Below, in pieces: positions 1-12,844 of a stretch of DNA of 64,000 bases. Both the position numbers and the translations under genes were made by a program. The notes beneath the pieces were generated by a model that worked only from the letters and a program-made list of their open reading frames with translations, searched no databases and was not told the origin of the DNA. Within the stretch, counting starts at the first letter, position 1. Every line of letters starts with the position of its first letter. Source of the DNA: Phenylobacterium sp. (GTDB taxonomy: Bacteria > Pseudomonadota > Alphaproteobacteria > Caulobacterales > Caulobacteraceae); NCBI RefSeq assembly GCF_013911965.1, contig NZ_JACESE010000002.1, positions 248,001-312,000 of the forward strand, in the 5' to 3' direction.

Positions 1-899
1 AGGAAGGCCGCCGCGGCGTTCAGCGCGACGATGTCGCGATAGGGGCCGGTCTCTCCGTCCAGCAGGCGGCGGATCGCCTGGGCGTTCTCCTCGGGGGCGC
101 CGCCCGTCAGGTCCGACAGGGCCGCCCGCGGCAGGCCGACCGCCTCCGGGGTGACGGTGAAGAGGCGCACCTGCCCGTCGCGCCACTCGGCGACCTGGGT
201 TTCGCCGGTGGTGGTCATCTCGTCCATGCCGCCGCCGTGCACCACCCAGGCCCGCTCGGTCCCCAGGGCGCCGAGGACCCGCGCCAGCGGTTCGACCCAG
301 CGGTCGGAGAAGACGCCGAGCACCTGGCGCTGCGCGCGGGCCGGATTGGTGAGCGGCCCCAGCAGGTTGAAGAGGGTGCGGAAGCCCAGTTCGGCGCGGA
401 TCGGAGAGACGTGCTTCATCGCCCCGTGGTGGGCCTGGGCGAAGAGGAAGCAGAGCCCGGCCTCGTCCAGCGCCCGCAGCTGCTGCTCGCGGCTGGCCAT
501 GATGTTGACGCCCAGCGCCGCCAGCACGTCGGCCGCGCCGGAGCGGGAGGACAGGGCGCGGTTGCCGTGCTTGGCCACCTTCAGTCCGCCGCCGGCGACC
601 ACGAAGGCCACTGCGGTGGAGATGTTCAGGGTGTGCAGCCCGTCTCCGCCCGTGCCGCAGACGTCGATCACCTGGAACGGATGCTCCAGCGTCACGGCGG
701 CTTCGCGCATGGCCCGGGCGCAGGCGGTGATCTCGCCGACCGTCTCGCCGCGCATGCGCATGGCCGTGAGCGCCGCGGCGATCTGCGCCGGAGTCGGCTC
801 GCCGCGCAGGCAGGCGGAGAAGAAGACCTGCGCGTCCTCTTCCGACAGGGTCGCGCCGTCGGCCAGGCGCGCCAGCAGGGGCTTGAAGGCGTCGGACAT
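1..899 (-). CDS. trpD: Anthranilate phosphoribosyltransferase (3' end outside window)
   Basis: Transfers phosphoribose from PRPP to anthranilate, the second committed step of tryptophan synthesis (cytosol). Translating the complement from the ATG at 899 gives an open frame to the window edge with family motifs: the PRPP-binding GTGGDG, the KHGNRA segment and an [12 protein letters not shown] stretch. About 299 residues are visible of a usual 330-350, so only the C-terminal end is missing. It starts 3 nt after the trpG stop, so trpG and trpD are almost certainly co-transcribed and probably translationally coupled. The call is secure; only the end is unseen. Confidence 0.95.
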   Translation of the reverse strand, partial: MSDAFKPLLARLADGATLSEEDAQVFFSACLRGEPTPAQIAAALTAMRMRGETVGEITACARAMREAAVTLEHPFQVIDVCGTGGDGLHTLNISTAVAFVVAGGGLKVAKHGNRALSSRSGAADVLAALGVNIMASREQQLRALDEAGLCFLFAQAHHGAMKHVSPIRAELGFRTLFNLLGPLTNPARAQRQVLGVFSDRWVEPLARVLGALGTERAWVVHGGGMDEMTTTGETQVAEWRDGQVRLFTVTPEAVGLPRAALSDLTGGAPEENAQAIRRLLDGETGPYRDIVALNAAAAF

Positions 900-902
900 T
901 GC

Positions 903-1493
903 TCAGGCGGCCGACAGCCGCCTGGCGCCGGCCAGGTCCAGGAAGTTGGAGAGCAGGGCGTGGCCGCCCTCGGTGGCGATGGATTCCGGGTGGAACTGGA
1001 CGCCGAAGATGGGGCGGCTGACGTGCTGCACGCCCATCACCTCGCCGTCGTCGGTCCAGGCGGTGACTTCCAGCTCGGCCGGCATGGTGTCGCGCTTGAC
1101 CGACAGGCTGTGATAGCGCGTCGCGGTGAAGGGCTCCGGCAGGCCCTTGAAGACGCCCTTGTCGGTGTGGTGGATCGGGCTCGTCTTGCCGTGCATCAGC
1201 TGGCTCGCCCGCACGACCTCGCCGCCGAAGGCCTGTCCGATGGCCTGGTGGCCCAGGCAGACGCCCAGGATCGGCAGGTCCTGCGGCGCCTGACGCAGCA
1301 GGTCGAGGCAGATGCCGGCTTCGTTCGGGGTGCAGGGCCCGGGGGACAGCAGGACGCCTTCCGGCTTCATCGCGATCGCCTCTTCGGCGCTCAGCGCATC
1401 GTTGCGGCGAACCAGCGTCTCGGCCCCAAGCTCGTTCAGGTAGTGGACGAGGTTGTAGGTGAAGCTGTCGTAGTTATCGACGACGAGGATCAT
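903..1493 (-). CDS. trpG: Anthranilate synthase component II (glutamine amidotransferase)
   Basis: Class I glutamine amidotransferase subunit that supplies ammonia to TrpE for anthranilate formation. The 196-residue length is typical. The N-terminus reads [14 protein letters not shown]; the nucleophile lies in GVCLGHQ (Cys79) and the His-Glu pair in FHPES (His168, Glu170), so the triad is complete. It is followed after 3 nt by trpD. It is separated from trpE by a small gene on the opposite strand, so trpE and trpGD are separate transcription units here. A PabA-like dual role in folate synthesis cannot be excluded from sequence. Confidence 0.95.
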   Translation of the reverse strand: MILVVDNYDSFTYNLVHYLNELGAETLVRRNDALSAEEAIAMKPEGVLLSPGPCTPNEAGICLDLLRQAPQDLPILGVCLGHQAIGQAFGGEVVRASQLMHGKTSPIHHTDKGVFKGLPEPFTATRYHSLSVKRDTMPAELEVTAWTDDGEVMGVQHVSRPIFGVQFHPESIATEGGHALLSNFLDLAGARRLSAA

Positions 1494-1569
1494 GGGGTTT
1501 CTCTAGGCCAAGGCGGCGGATGCGCCAACCATCGTTGCATATGGCGTTCGGCGCAGCGAAGCTGAAGCC

Positions 1570-1860
1570 ATGTCCGTCATCGATTCCGCCCTGGATCCCG
1601 AGGCCCTGGCCCAGGCCCGCGCGCTTCTCGCGCCACCGGCGAAGCGCGAACGGCTGGGGCCCGTTCTGGGGGCGGCGGCCTTCGCGGCCATCGCCGCGCT
1701 CGCCCTCGCCGCGGCCATGATCACGGCGCCGCCCGTGGTGACCCAGCATGTGCTGCCGCCGCAGGCGGAGGATGGGCCGGCGGCCGGCGAAGCCTCGCTC
1801 GCCGACATTCCGCTCAGCGAGGCGCCGCTCACCGAATCCATCCTGCCGCCGGAGTCCTGA
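1570..1860 (+). CDS. Small single-pass membrane protein, unknown function
   Basis: I do not recognise this 96-residue protein. It has a charged N-terminal part, one clear hydrophobic helix at about residues 32-52 (rich in Ala, Ile, Leu), and an acidic, Pro-rich tail with no cysteines. It lies between trpG (divergent) and trpE (convergent, 7 nt between stop codons). An alternative reading on the other strand (1503-1841) is Ala/Ser/Arg-rich and looks like a high-GC shadow. The helix and the neat fit between two real genes favour this strand. The ribosome binding site is weak. No function is proposed. Confidence 0.6.
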   Translation: MSVIDSALDPEALAQARALLAPPAKRERLGPVLGAAAFAAIAALALAAAMITAPPVVTQHVLPPQAEDGPAAGEASLADIPLSEAPLTESILPPES

Positions 1861-1867
1861 GCGGCGC

Positions 1868-3400
1868 TCAGACGAAGCGCCAGGCTTCCTCGGCGGCGCG
1901 GCGCAGGGCGCGGGCCTTGTGCTGAGTCTCGTCGTACTCGGCGTCGGGATCGGAGTCGGCCACCACGCCGCCGCCGGCCTGGACGTACATCTGGCCGCCC
2001 TTGAAGCAGGCCGTGCGGAGCACGATGCAGGTGTCCACCGAGCCGTCGGCGCCGAAATAGCCCACGGCGCCGGCATAGGCGATGCCGCGCTTCTCGATCT
2101 CCAGCTCGTCGATGATCTCCATGGCGCGCACCTTGGGCGCGCCCGAAAGCGTGCCGGCGGGCAGGGCGGCCATCAGCACGTCGACGGGGTCGACCCCCTC
2201 GGGCGCGTCGCCCTCGACGTTGGAGACCAGGTGCATGACGTGGCTGTAGCGCTCCACGAAGAAGGAGTCCGTCACCCGCACGGAGGGGCCGTTCCGGCGT
2301 GGCTGAGGGTCGTTGCGGCCGGCCTGCCGCAGCATGGCCACCCGGCCCACGTCGTTGCGGCCCAGATCGAGCAGCATCAGGTGCTCGGCCCGCTCCTTGG
2401 GGTCGGCGATCAGCTCCTGCTCCAGCGCCAGGTCCTGTTCGGGCGTGGCGCCGCGCGGCCGGGTGCCGGCGATCGGCCGGATCGTGATCTTGCCGTCGCG
2501 CAGGCGGACCAGGATCTCCGGGCTGGAGCCGGCCAGCTGGAAGTCGCCGAAGTTCAGGAAGAACAGGAAGGGCGACGGGTTGGTCCGGCGCAGCGAGCGG
2601 TAGAGGGCGAAGGGATCGAGCGGGAAGGGCGCCCGGAAGCGGTGGCTCGGCACCACCTGGAAGATGTCGCCGGCGCGGATATAGGCCTTGGCCTTCTCCA
2701 CGATCTCCCGATAGGCCTCGCGGCTGACGGGGGTGGTGAAGGCGTCGGCCACAGGCTGGCCCTGGCCGGTCAGACGCGGCGCCGGCGCCTTCAGGTCCTC
2801 CATCACCGCCGCGAGTCGCGCCTGCGCCGCCGCGTAGGCCGCCTCGGCGTCCCGGCCGTCGGGCCGAACCGTGGTCGCGAGGATGATCTCCTGACCGATG
2901 GCATCGAAGACCGCCACGACGGAGGGGCGGGTCATCACCCCGTCCGGTAGGTCGAGCGTGTCCGGATTGACGTTGGGCAGGCGCTCGACGAGGCGAACCA
3001 TGTCATAGCCGAGCGCGCCGAAGACGCCGGCCACCATCGGCGGCAGCCCCTCCGGAATGTCGAGGCGGCTGGCCGCGACCAGATCGCGCAGCGAATCCAG
3101 CGTCGGTCGCGCCTCGGGGCGGAAGCGCCCGGCGGCGATGTCCTCGCCCTCGGCGACCTCGGCCGTCTGGCCCCGGCAGCGCCACACAAGGTCGGGCTTC
3201 AGGGTGATCACGGAATAGCGCCCGCGATAGGCGCCGCCCTCCACCGATTCGAAGAGGAAGGCGTAGGGGTGGCCGTGGCCGATCTTCAGATAGGCGGAGA
3301 CCGGCGTCTCGATATCGTCGATCAGACGCGTGAAGACCACCTGGGCCGCACCCGAGGCATAGGCCTGGGCGAAGCTGGAAAGCTCGGGCTCGATCTTCAC
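1868..3400 (-). CDS. trpE: Anthranilate synthase component I
   Basis: Converts chorismate with TrpG-supplied ammonia to anthranilate. The protein has 510 residues, the usual length. The N-terminal Trp-binding region carries a LFESVEGG element (about 49-56), a variant of the feedback-inhibition LLES motif. The chorismate-binding domain contains GTLSGAPK at 416-423, and the C-terminal half has the AGGGVVADSDP stretch typical of the family. The ATG overlaps the stop of the upstream ppiD-like gene by 4 nt (ATGA), so expression follows that gene. This leaves no room for a leader-peptide attenuator directly upstream. Confidence 0.96.
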   Translation of the reverse strand: MKIEPELSSFAQAYASGAAQVVFTRLIDDIETPVSAYLKIGHGHPYAFLFESVEGGAYRGRYSVITLKPDLVWRCRGQTAEVAEGEDIAAGRFRPEARPTLDSLRDLVAASRLDIPEGLPPMVAGVFGALGYDMVRLVERLPNVNPDTLDLPDGVMTRPSVVAVFDAIGQEIILATTVRPDGRDAEAAYAAAQARLAAVMEDLKAPAPRLTGQGQPVADAFTTPVSREAYREIVEKAKAYIRAGDIFQVVPSHRFRAPFPLDPFALYRSLRRTNPSPFLFFLNFGDFQLAGSSPEILVRLRDGKITIRPIAGTRPRGATPEQDLALEQELIADPKERAEHLMLLDLGRNDVGRVAMLRQAGRNDPQPRRNGPSVRVTDSFFVERYSHVMHLVSNVEGDAPEGVDPVDVLMAALPAGTLSGAPKVRAMEIIDELEIEKRGIAYAGAVGYFGADGSVDTCIVLRTACFKGGQMYVQAGGGVVADSDPDAEYDETQHKARALRRAAEEAWRFV

Positions 3401-5358
3401 TTTGCGGGCTCCGCCGGCGCCTTGGCGGCGGGGGCCTTGGCGGCGGGTTCCGATTCGCCCGACTCGGGAACCTCGGGATCGAGGCCGAGTTCGGCCCGGG
3501 CGCGCTCTTCGTTGATCCGGACCTTGACCTCTTCGCGCGCCGCGGCGCTCGCCGAGGCGGCGAGATCGCGGAAGAGGCTCATGGCCATTTGAGGCCGGCC
3601 CTGTTCGGTCGCCTGCGCCACCGCCTCGACATCGCCTGGACGGATGGCGTCCAGCTTGCCGACGATCATGCCGAGCTGGACGTCGCGCGCCCGGAACACC
3701 TCGCCCACCTTGGCGCCGAAGGTCTTCATGAGCGCGTCGTCGGAGAGCTGGCCATTCTCCTGCGCCGTGGCCCGGTCGAGCGCCGCGGCGCGCGTGACCC
3801 GCGCCCCGATCGAGGAGGCGACGGCTTCCAGGCTCTCGCCCTCGCGCACGCGCGCGGCCAGTTCGTCGCCCTTGGCTTCCAGCCGCCGGATGATCTCCCG
3901 CTGCATCCAGAAGCGGGTGAGATCGGCCTTCACCTCCTCCAGGGGCGGCAGGGCCGGCGGCGTGATGCGTTCGACCTTCACCGCGAAGTACTCGCCCCTC
4001 TGCAGTTCGGCCAGGTCGCTCTCCGCGCCTTCCGCCAGGTCGAAGGCGGCTTCGAGGATCTGCGGCGAGACGCCTTCGACGGGGCGGCCTTCCTCGTCGC
4101 GACCGCTCTCGGTGACGGGGCCGAGGGTGAGAACCGGCACGCCGGCCGTCTGCGCCGCCTCGGTCAGGGAGGCGCCGCCCAGGTGCGCGTCCTCATAGGC
4201 CTGGGTGCGCTCGTAGACCTTCTCGGCGGCGGCGTCCTGGCGGATCTCGGCCTCCAGCATGGGGCGGACGTCTTCCAGGGTCGGCTCGCGGCCCGGCGTG
4301 ACATCGGTCACCTTGACGACAGCCAGGCCGAGATCGCCCTGGATGGGATCGCTGACGGCCCCGTCCTCAAGGGCGAAGGCCGCCTCGGCGACCTTTCGGT
4401 CGGCGATGGCCGACTTCGGACGGCTGTCATACGTCACCGGTTCGACGTTCAGCGACTTGGCGACGGCGGCGGGATCCTCGCCCTTGCGCAGGCGCTCGGC
4501 GATCTGGCGCGCTGCGGCGGCGTCGCGGGCCGGGATCTGCACCAGGCTGCGGGTCTCGGGCTGCGAGAGGGTGTCGCGCCGGAATTCGAAGCGCTCCTGC
4601 AGCTGCTCGTCGGTCACCTCGACCTGCATGTCTTCGGGGCGGGGCGCGAAGCGGACGAGCGAAATGACCCGGAATTCCGGCAGCCGGAGCTGCTCGGCGT
4701 TCTCCTCCATGAAGGCCTTGAGCTGCGCGTCGGTCGGCGGTTTCGGCGGCTCGATGTCGCGGAGGCCGACCTGGAAATAGCCGAGGTCGCGCTGCTCGAG
4801 GTCCACCATCGCATTGAGGGCCCCATAGGCCCGCGGCGCACGCAGGCCGGCGACCAGGCCGGCGGCGAAGTGCTGCTGGGCGATCTGATCGCGGACGCGC
4901 GTCAGGAAGTCGTCAGGGGTGAGGCCGGACTGGCTGAGCGTCTGCTCCATCAGCGCCGGATCGAACCGCCCGCTGATCTGGTCGAAGAACTGCGGAATGT
5001 TGCGCAGCTCGGCGGTGACCTGGTCCTCGCTCGGCCGCAGCCCCATGCGGCCCAGCATCACGGCCAGGGCCTCGCGGGTGGCGATCTCGTTGAGCAGACC
5101 CGAGATGATGCCGTTCTCGGCGGCCATCTGCGGCGTCACCGGCTGGCCGACCTGCTGCTCGGCCTGCTGGCGCCACAGGTCGTATTCCCGGCGGAACTGC
5201 TGGGCGCTGACGGAGCGGGAGCCGGCGGTGACGACGTCCGTGGACATCTGGCCCCTGAGAATGTCGGACATCCCGAAGACGGCGAAGCTGATGATCAGCA
5301 ACCCGATCAGAATGGCCGCGACCCAGGACTTGGCGAAGGCGCGGACGGCGGCGAGCAT
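3397..5358 (-). CDS. PpiD-like membrane-anchored periplasmic peptidyl-prolyl isomerase
   Basis: Periplasmic folding helper for outer-membrane and exported proteins. The chosen ATG at 5358 begins MLAAVRAFAKSWVAAI and gives 653 residues, with a single N-terminal membrane anchor (about 12-33) followed by a SurA_N/PpiD N-terminal region, a central parvulin-type PPIase region and a long helical C-terminus. A purine-rich AGGAAGG lies about 8-9 nt upstream of this ATG; an in-frame start 59 codons earlier would add a non-conserved leader without a signal. The tail is Ala/Pro/Lys-rich and low in complexity. It overlaps trpE by 4 nt. The linkage to tryptophan synthesis is positional; I see no functional reason for it. 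Confidence 0.88.
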   Translation of the reverse strand: MLAAVRAFAKSWVAAILIGLLIISFAVFGMSDILRGQMSTDVVTAGSRSVSAQQFRREYDLWRQQAEQQVGQPVTPQMAAENGIISGLLNEIATREALAVMLGRMGLRPSEDQVTAELRNIPQFFDQISGRFDPALMEQTLSQSGLTPDDFLTRVRDQIAQQHFAAGLVAGLRAPRAYGALNAMVDLEQRDLGYFQVGLRDIEPPKPPTDAQLKAFMEENAEQLRLPEFRVISLVRFAPRPEDMQVEVTDEQLQERFEFRRDTLSQPETRSLVQIPARDAAAARQIAERLRKGEDPAAVAKSLNVEPVTYDSRPKSAIADRKVAEAAFALEDGAVSDPIQGDLGLAVVKVTDVTPGREPTLEDVRPMLEAEIRQDAAAEKVYERTQAYEDAHLGGASLTEAAQTAGVPVLTLGPVTESGRDEEGRPVEGVSPQILEAAFDLAEGAESDLAELQRGEYFAVKVERITPPALPPLEEVKADLTRFWMQREIIRRLEAKGDELAARVREGESLEAVASSIGARVTRAAALDRATAQENGQLSDDALMKTFGAKVGEVFRARDVQLGMIVGKLDAIRPGDVEAVAQATEQGRPQMAMSLFRDLAASASAAAREEVKVRINEERARAELGLDPEVPESGESEPAAKAPAAKAPAEPAK

Positions 5359-5434
5359 GAGGGACCCTTCCTCGGGCGCATGTACATATAGAGCGGCGGG
5401 TATAGTGGAGGCGGCTTCCCCCCCGCAAGCGCGC

Positions 5435-5468
5435 GACATCGGCAAGGACGTGACATCGGCAAGGACGT
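5435..5468. repeat. Perfect 17-bp tandem duplication
   Basis: The unit gacatcggcaaggacgt occurs twice back to back (5435-5451 and 5452-5468) in the spacer between the divergent ppiD-like gene and tpiA. A third copy begins with gaca and then diverges. It is probably a replication-slippage duplication. It contains no palindrome that would suggest an operator. Confidence 0.9.
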
Positions 5469-5525
5469 GACAGGGGCGCAGGCTTGGCTTAACCGGCCCG
5501 GGAACATCGAACCACGCGAGGCCGC

Positions 5526-6278
5526 ATGAGCGCACCTGTTCCCCTGATCGCCGGCAACTGGAAGATGCACGGCCTCGGCCCGGCCCTTTCGGAGGCGCGC
5601 GCTATTGCGGCCGGCGCGCCCGCGGCCGGCGTTCGCCTGGCCCTGTGCCCGCCCTCGACTCTGGTGGAGCGGATGAGCGCGGCCCTGGCCGGGAGCGCCG
5701 TGAGCGTGGGCGGGCAGGACTGCCACCCCGAGGTCGCCGGCGCCTTCACGGGGGACGTCTCGGCCGAGATGCTGGCCGAGGCCGGCGCCAGGATGGTCAT
5801 ACTAGGCCACTCCGAGCGCCGCGCGACCTATGCCGAGAGCGATGAGATCGTCGCCTCCAAGGTCCGCGCCGCCCTGCGCGCCGAACTGGAGCCGATCGTC
5901 TGCGTGGGCGAGACGCTCGCCGACCGCGAAGGCGGCAGGACCCTGGACGTCGTGACCTGGCAGGTCCGCAATTCACTGCCTCAGGACCTCTCCGGCCGCG
6001 CCTTCACTGTGGCCTATGAACCGGTCTGGGCCATCGGGACCGGGCTCACGCCGAGCCTCGCCGACATCGAGGAGGTCCATCGCGCGATCCGCGACACCCT
6101 GCGCGACCAGTTCGGCCCGGCGGGCGCTGAGCCGGCCATTCTCTATGGCGGGTCGGTCAAGCCCGCCAACGCCGCCGAGATCCTGGCCGTGCCGGAGGTG
6201 GGCGGCGCCCTCGTCGGCGGCGCCTCGCTGAAGGCGGGCGACTTCCTTGGCATCGTGGCGGGAACGCCGGGGCTCTAG
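5526..6278 (+). CDS. tpiA: Triose-phosphate isomerase
   Basis: Interconverts dihydroxyacetone phosphate and glyceraldehyde 3-phosphate (glycolysis/gluconeogenesis). The 250 residues carry the substrate lysine in GNWKMH (Lys13), the electrophilic His in LGHSERR (His95), the catalytic Glu in AYEPVWAIGTG (Glu165), and the phosphate-binding loop LYGGSVKPANA. It is complete and canonical. Its stop overlaps the convergent acetyltransferase stop. Together with eno and pyrG it forms a run of central-metabolism genes on this strand. Confidence 0.97.
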   Translation: MSAPVPLIAGNWKMHGLGPALSEARAIAAGAPAAGVRLALCPPSTLVERMSAALAGSAVSVGGQDCHPEVAGAFTGDVSAEMLAEAGARMVILGHSERRATYAESDEIVASKVRAALRAELEPIVCVGETLADREGGRTLDVVTWQVRNSLPQDLSGRAFTVAYEPVWAIGTGLTPSLADIEEVHRAIRDTLRDQFGPAGAEPAILYGGSVKPANAAEILAVPEVGGALVGGASLKAGDFLGIVAGTPGL

Positions 6279-6790
6279 AGCAGCAGGCCGAAGAGGCGGC
6301 AGTCCCGCCGCTGGCCCTCGCGCAGGATGTGCCCGCGAAGCAGGCCCTCGGGCTTGAAGCCCAGCCGCTCCAGCACCGCCTCGGACCGGCGGTTGCCGAG
6401 CTGGGTCCTAGCCTGCAGCCGGCGCAGCCCCATCGCGGCGGCCTGGATGGCGACGGCGGCGACGGTTTCGCTGGCGTAGCCCTGGCCCCAGACCTGGCGC
6501 GCCAGGATAAAGCCGATCTCGGCCCGCTTGTGCCACAGGTCGATCTCGGAGAGGTCGCAGACGCCGATGAAGGCCCCCTCGGCCAGGGTTTCGATGGCCC
6601 AGTAGACCGCCTTGCCTTCGGCCATGGTCGCGACCTGGCTCTGGACGATGCGGCAGAGCAGGTCCGGATCGTCGATCTCCGGGATGTCCCAGTGGGCCAT
6701 CACCTCGGCGTCGCTCATGATCGGGAAGAGGCGTTCGGAGTCGGCTTCGACCATCGGACGAAGACGCAGCCGCTCGGTCTCCAGCATCAT
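6275..6790 (-). CDS. GNAT-family N-acetyltransferase (RimJ/RimL type)
   Basis: The 171-residue protein has the GNAT fold signatures: an N-terminal ETERLRLRP strand, the acetyl-CoA-binding segment around GQGYASETVAAVA, and the terminal NRRSEAVLERLGFKPEG motif characteristic of RimJ/RimL-like enzymes. The substrate cannot be told from sequence; ribosomal protein N-termini or small molecules are both possible. Two adjacent ATGs (6790, 6787) could start it. It converges on tpiA with a 4-nt overlap and has its own promoter region facing secG. Confidence 0.85.
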   Translation of the reverse strand: MMLETERLRLRPMVEADSERLFPIMSDAEVMAHWDIPEIDDPDLLCRIVQSQVATMAEGKAVYWAIETLAEGAFIGVCDLSEIDLWHKRAEIGFILARQVWGQGYASETVAAVAIQAAAMGLRRLQARTQLGNRRSEAVLERLGFKPEGLLRGHILREGQRRDCRLFGLLL

Positions 6791-6917
6791 GGATGATCCC
6801 CGGACTTGTTCCCCGCCCGCGGCGCCCTAGCTATGGCCTTGGCGGACGCGGGGTGTTAGAGCGCCCGCTTGAATTTTCGGCGCGGCTGCGGTTTGCGCCA
6901 GAACCTCGGACCTGTCC

Positions 6918-7361
6918 ATGCTGCTCGGCATCCTTCTCGTCATCCAGATCCTCGTCTGTCTCGCCCTGATCGGGCTCGTCCTGCTGCAGCGGTCCGAAGG
7001 CGGCGCGCTCGGCATGGGCGGGGGCCCCTCGGGCTTCATGAGCGCGCGCGGGGCCGGCGACCTGCTGTCGCGCATGACCTGGATTCTCGGCGGCGTCTTC
7101 TTCGCGCTCAGCCTGACGATCACGCTGGTGTCCGGCCGCGTCAGCGGCGGTTCGGCCATCGACCGGCTGGATATCGAGGCGATCGATCCCAGCCAACTGA
7201 ACCAGGCGCCGGCGGTTCCCGCGGCGCCGGCGCCGAATCTGAACTCCCCGCAGCCCGGCGACACCGAGGCGCTCGAGGCGCCGGCTGCGCAGATCCGCAA
7301 TCCCTTCGCCGGCGACGAGGCTCCCGCCGCCGACGAAGCGCCGCCCCCCGCGACCCCCTAG
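6918..7361 (+). CDS. secG: Preprotein translocase subunit SecG
   Basis: Auxiliary SecYEG subunit in the inner membrane. The 147-residue protein has two transmembrane helices (about 1-20 and 50-72), the conserved LLQRSEGGALG segment and a GGGPSGFMSARG loop between them. The C-terminal third is an Ala/Pro-rich, acidic extension as in many alphaproteobacterial SecG proteins. It stands between tpiA and pyrG, a placement I recall from related genomes. Confidence 0.93.
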   Translation: MLLGILLVIQILVCLALIGLVLLQRSEGGALGMGGGPSGFMSARGAGDLLSRMTWILGGVFFALSLTITLVSGRVSGGSAIDRLDIEAIDPSQLNQAPAVPAAPAPNLNSPQPGDTEALEAPAAQIRNPFAGDEAPAADEAPPPATP

Positions 7362-7527
7362 GGCCGACTTTCCTGAAATCCGCCCGGCCGTCCGCGGCCA
7401 GAGGCGTGGCGCGCGGCCGGGGGCGGCCGCCGGTTATGCATTTTCGTGCGGTCCTCCGGGGCCGCGAGGTCAGACGTTTTGGCGCAGCGCGAGGGACGCG
7501 CGGCGCCCCGAATCGATGGTAGGTTGA

Positions 7528-9174
<1,647 letters not shown>

Positions 9175-9180
9175 GCCGCC

Positions 9181-9918
9181 TCAGTAGCCCGGCCGGTGCA
9201 TGACCAGCTGGGCGCCGTCCGAGGTGCGCCCCGACAGCCGATTGCCGTCGCCACGCATCACCGCCAGGGTCTGGCCGTCGTGCTTGATCAGCGCCACGGC
9301 GCCGTCATAGGGCCGCCAGGCGAAGAGCTGGCCGAAGGGCCCGGCCCAGCACTTCTGCGGCTTCAGCTTGAAACCCTGGTTGAGGAAGGCCTTGTCTGGC
9401 GAGAGTTCGACCTCGCAGGTCTTGGTCCCGCCCCAGCCGTTGCTGGAGGCCACCCACTGGCCATAGGCCTGTTCGGGCTGGAGGCGCGGGGCGTTCTGGG
9501 CCTCGCGATCCTCGGCGATCGCGCCGATCACCCCGATGAGGGCGCCGACCGCGGCGGCGGTCGAATCGCCGTTGCTGCGGCTGGACCCGTTCCAGCCGGG
9601 ATTGTTGTTGTTCCAGCCCGGATTGCTGTTCGGCGGCGGATTCCAGCTCGGGGTGGTGACGGAGGTTCCGCGAGTCGTCGAGTTGGTCCGGCTCGAACTC
9701 GTTCCGGTGGTCTGCGACGTGGTCTCGGTGACGGTGTTGTTGCCCCAGGAGCCCTGCCGGGTCTGAGTCGTCGTGGTCGACTGGCTCGTCCCGGTCGTCT
9801 TGGAGTTGGTCGTCGAGTTGGAGTGGGTCGTGCCGCCCCACTGCGCCTGGGCGGCCGTCGGCGCGGCGACGAGGCTGGCGGCGAGAAGAGCCGCGGCGCT
9901 GAAAACGTGTTTGGACAT
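9181..9918 (-). CDS. Secreted protein with a C-terminal AprI/Inh-like protease-inhibitor domain
   Basis: The ATG at 9918 gives 245 residues starting with a classical signal peptide (MSKHVFSAAALLAASL, cleavage after about AQA, residue 25). Then follows a low-complexity Ser/Thr/Asn/Gln-rich region (about 26-120) with repeated NPGWN units, and a short hydrophobic stretch at about 125-137. The last 95 residues have two cysteines (KTCEVEL and QKCWAGPFG) and the FAWRPYDGAVALIKHDG pattern that resembles the small beta-barrel metalloprotease inhibitors of the AprI/Inh family. An upstream in-frame start would put non-secretory sequence before the signal. No protease gene is adjacent. The domain assignment is by motif resemblance only. 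Confidence 0.6.
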   Translation of the reverse strand: MSKHVFSAAALLAASLVAAPTAAQAQWGGTTHSNSTTNSKTTGTSQSTTTTQTRQGSWGNNTVTETTSQTTGTSSSRTNSTTRGTSVTTPSWNPPPNSNPGWNNNNPGWNGSSRSNGDSTAAAVGALIGVIGAIAEDREAQNAPRLQPEQAYGQWVASSNGWGGTKTCEVELSPDKAFLNQGFKLKPQKCWAGPFGQLFAWRPYDGAVALIKHDGQTLAVMRGDGNRLSGRTSDGAQLVMHRPGY

Positions 9919-10024
9919 GCTGTTCCCCCTCACATGACCCTGCGCGCCTGGGTAGTCGACCTGGCCGTGGGGGGCAACCTTGCCGCGCGTGTGAGGAACC
10001 TCGGGGGTTTCCTGCGGCGGTGGC

Positions 10025-10053
10025 TTGAATCCGGAGCGGCTTTGCGGCATACA
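10025..10053 (+). promoter_or_regulatory. Possible vegetative promoter for rpmF
   Basis: TTGAAT at 10025-10030 and CATACA at 10048-10053 are separated by 17 nt and lie about 65 nt before the rpmF start, in the spacer divergent from the inhibitor-like gene. The match to -35/-10 consensus is only partial. Confidence 0.25.
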
Positions 10054-10118
10054 CCCCCGCTCACGTCGGCGGCCGCGTTGGCCGCCGTCTCCTTTTTACA
10101 CGCCTGCGAGACTCTCCC

Positions 10119-10301
10119 ATGGCCGTTCCTAAGCGAAAAGTATCGCCCTCGCGGCGCAACATGCGGCGCTCCCACGACGCGCTCGGCAAGAACTCCTTCG
10201 TCGAAGACAAGGAGACCGGCGAGCTGAAGCGTCCGCACCACATCGACCTGAAGACCGGCATGTACAAGGGCCGTCAGGTCCTGACCCCGAAGGAAGACTA
10301 A
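10119..10301 (+). CDS. rpmF: 50S ribosomal protein L32
   Basis: The 60-residue basic protein begins [22 protein letters not shown], the standard L32 N-terminus, and ends with the alphaproteobacterial YKGRQV tail. It lacks the zinc-binding cysteines, as is usual in this group. A strong terminator follows, so it is monocistronic. Confidence 0.97.
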   Translation: MAVPKRKVSPSRRNMRRSHDALGKNSFVEDKETGELKRPHHIDLKTGMYKGRQVLTPKED

Positions 10302-10349
10302 GGTCCTCCTGGGGTCGGCCGGCGCCGCTGCGCCGACGAGCTGTCTAGC

Positions 10350-10380
10350 AAGGCCTCGCCCAAGCCGGGCGGGGCCTTTT
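10350..10380 (+). terminator. Rho-independent terminator after rpmF
   Basis: A 12-bp stem (10350-10361 with 10367-10378, one G-T wobble) closes a 5-nt loop and runs into TTTT. It lies 48 nt after the rpmF stop and 75 nt before eno. Confidence 0.88.
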
Positions 10381-10416
10381 GCGTGCGCGATTGCCGCCAG
10401 GGCCGAAGGTGGCTAA

Positions 10417-12844
<2,428 letters not shown>

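Noticed and set aside
1494-1569. Possible tryptophan leader peptide/attenuator before trpG
   Set aside because: No short frame with tandem Trp codons and no terminator-antiterminator pair is visible; trpE overlaps its upstream gene and so has no leader.
5489-5510. Possible CtrA site (TTAA half) near tpiA
   Set aside because: Only one TTAA half-site is present; the second half at 7-nt spacing is missing.
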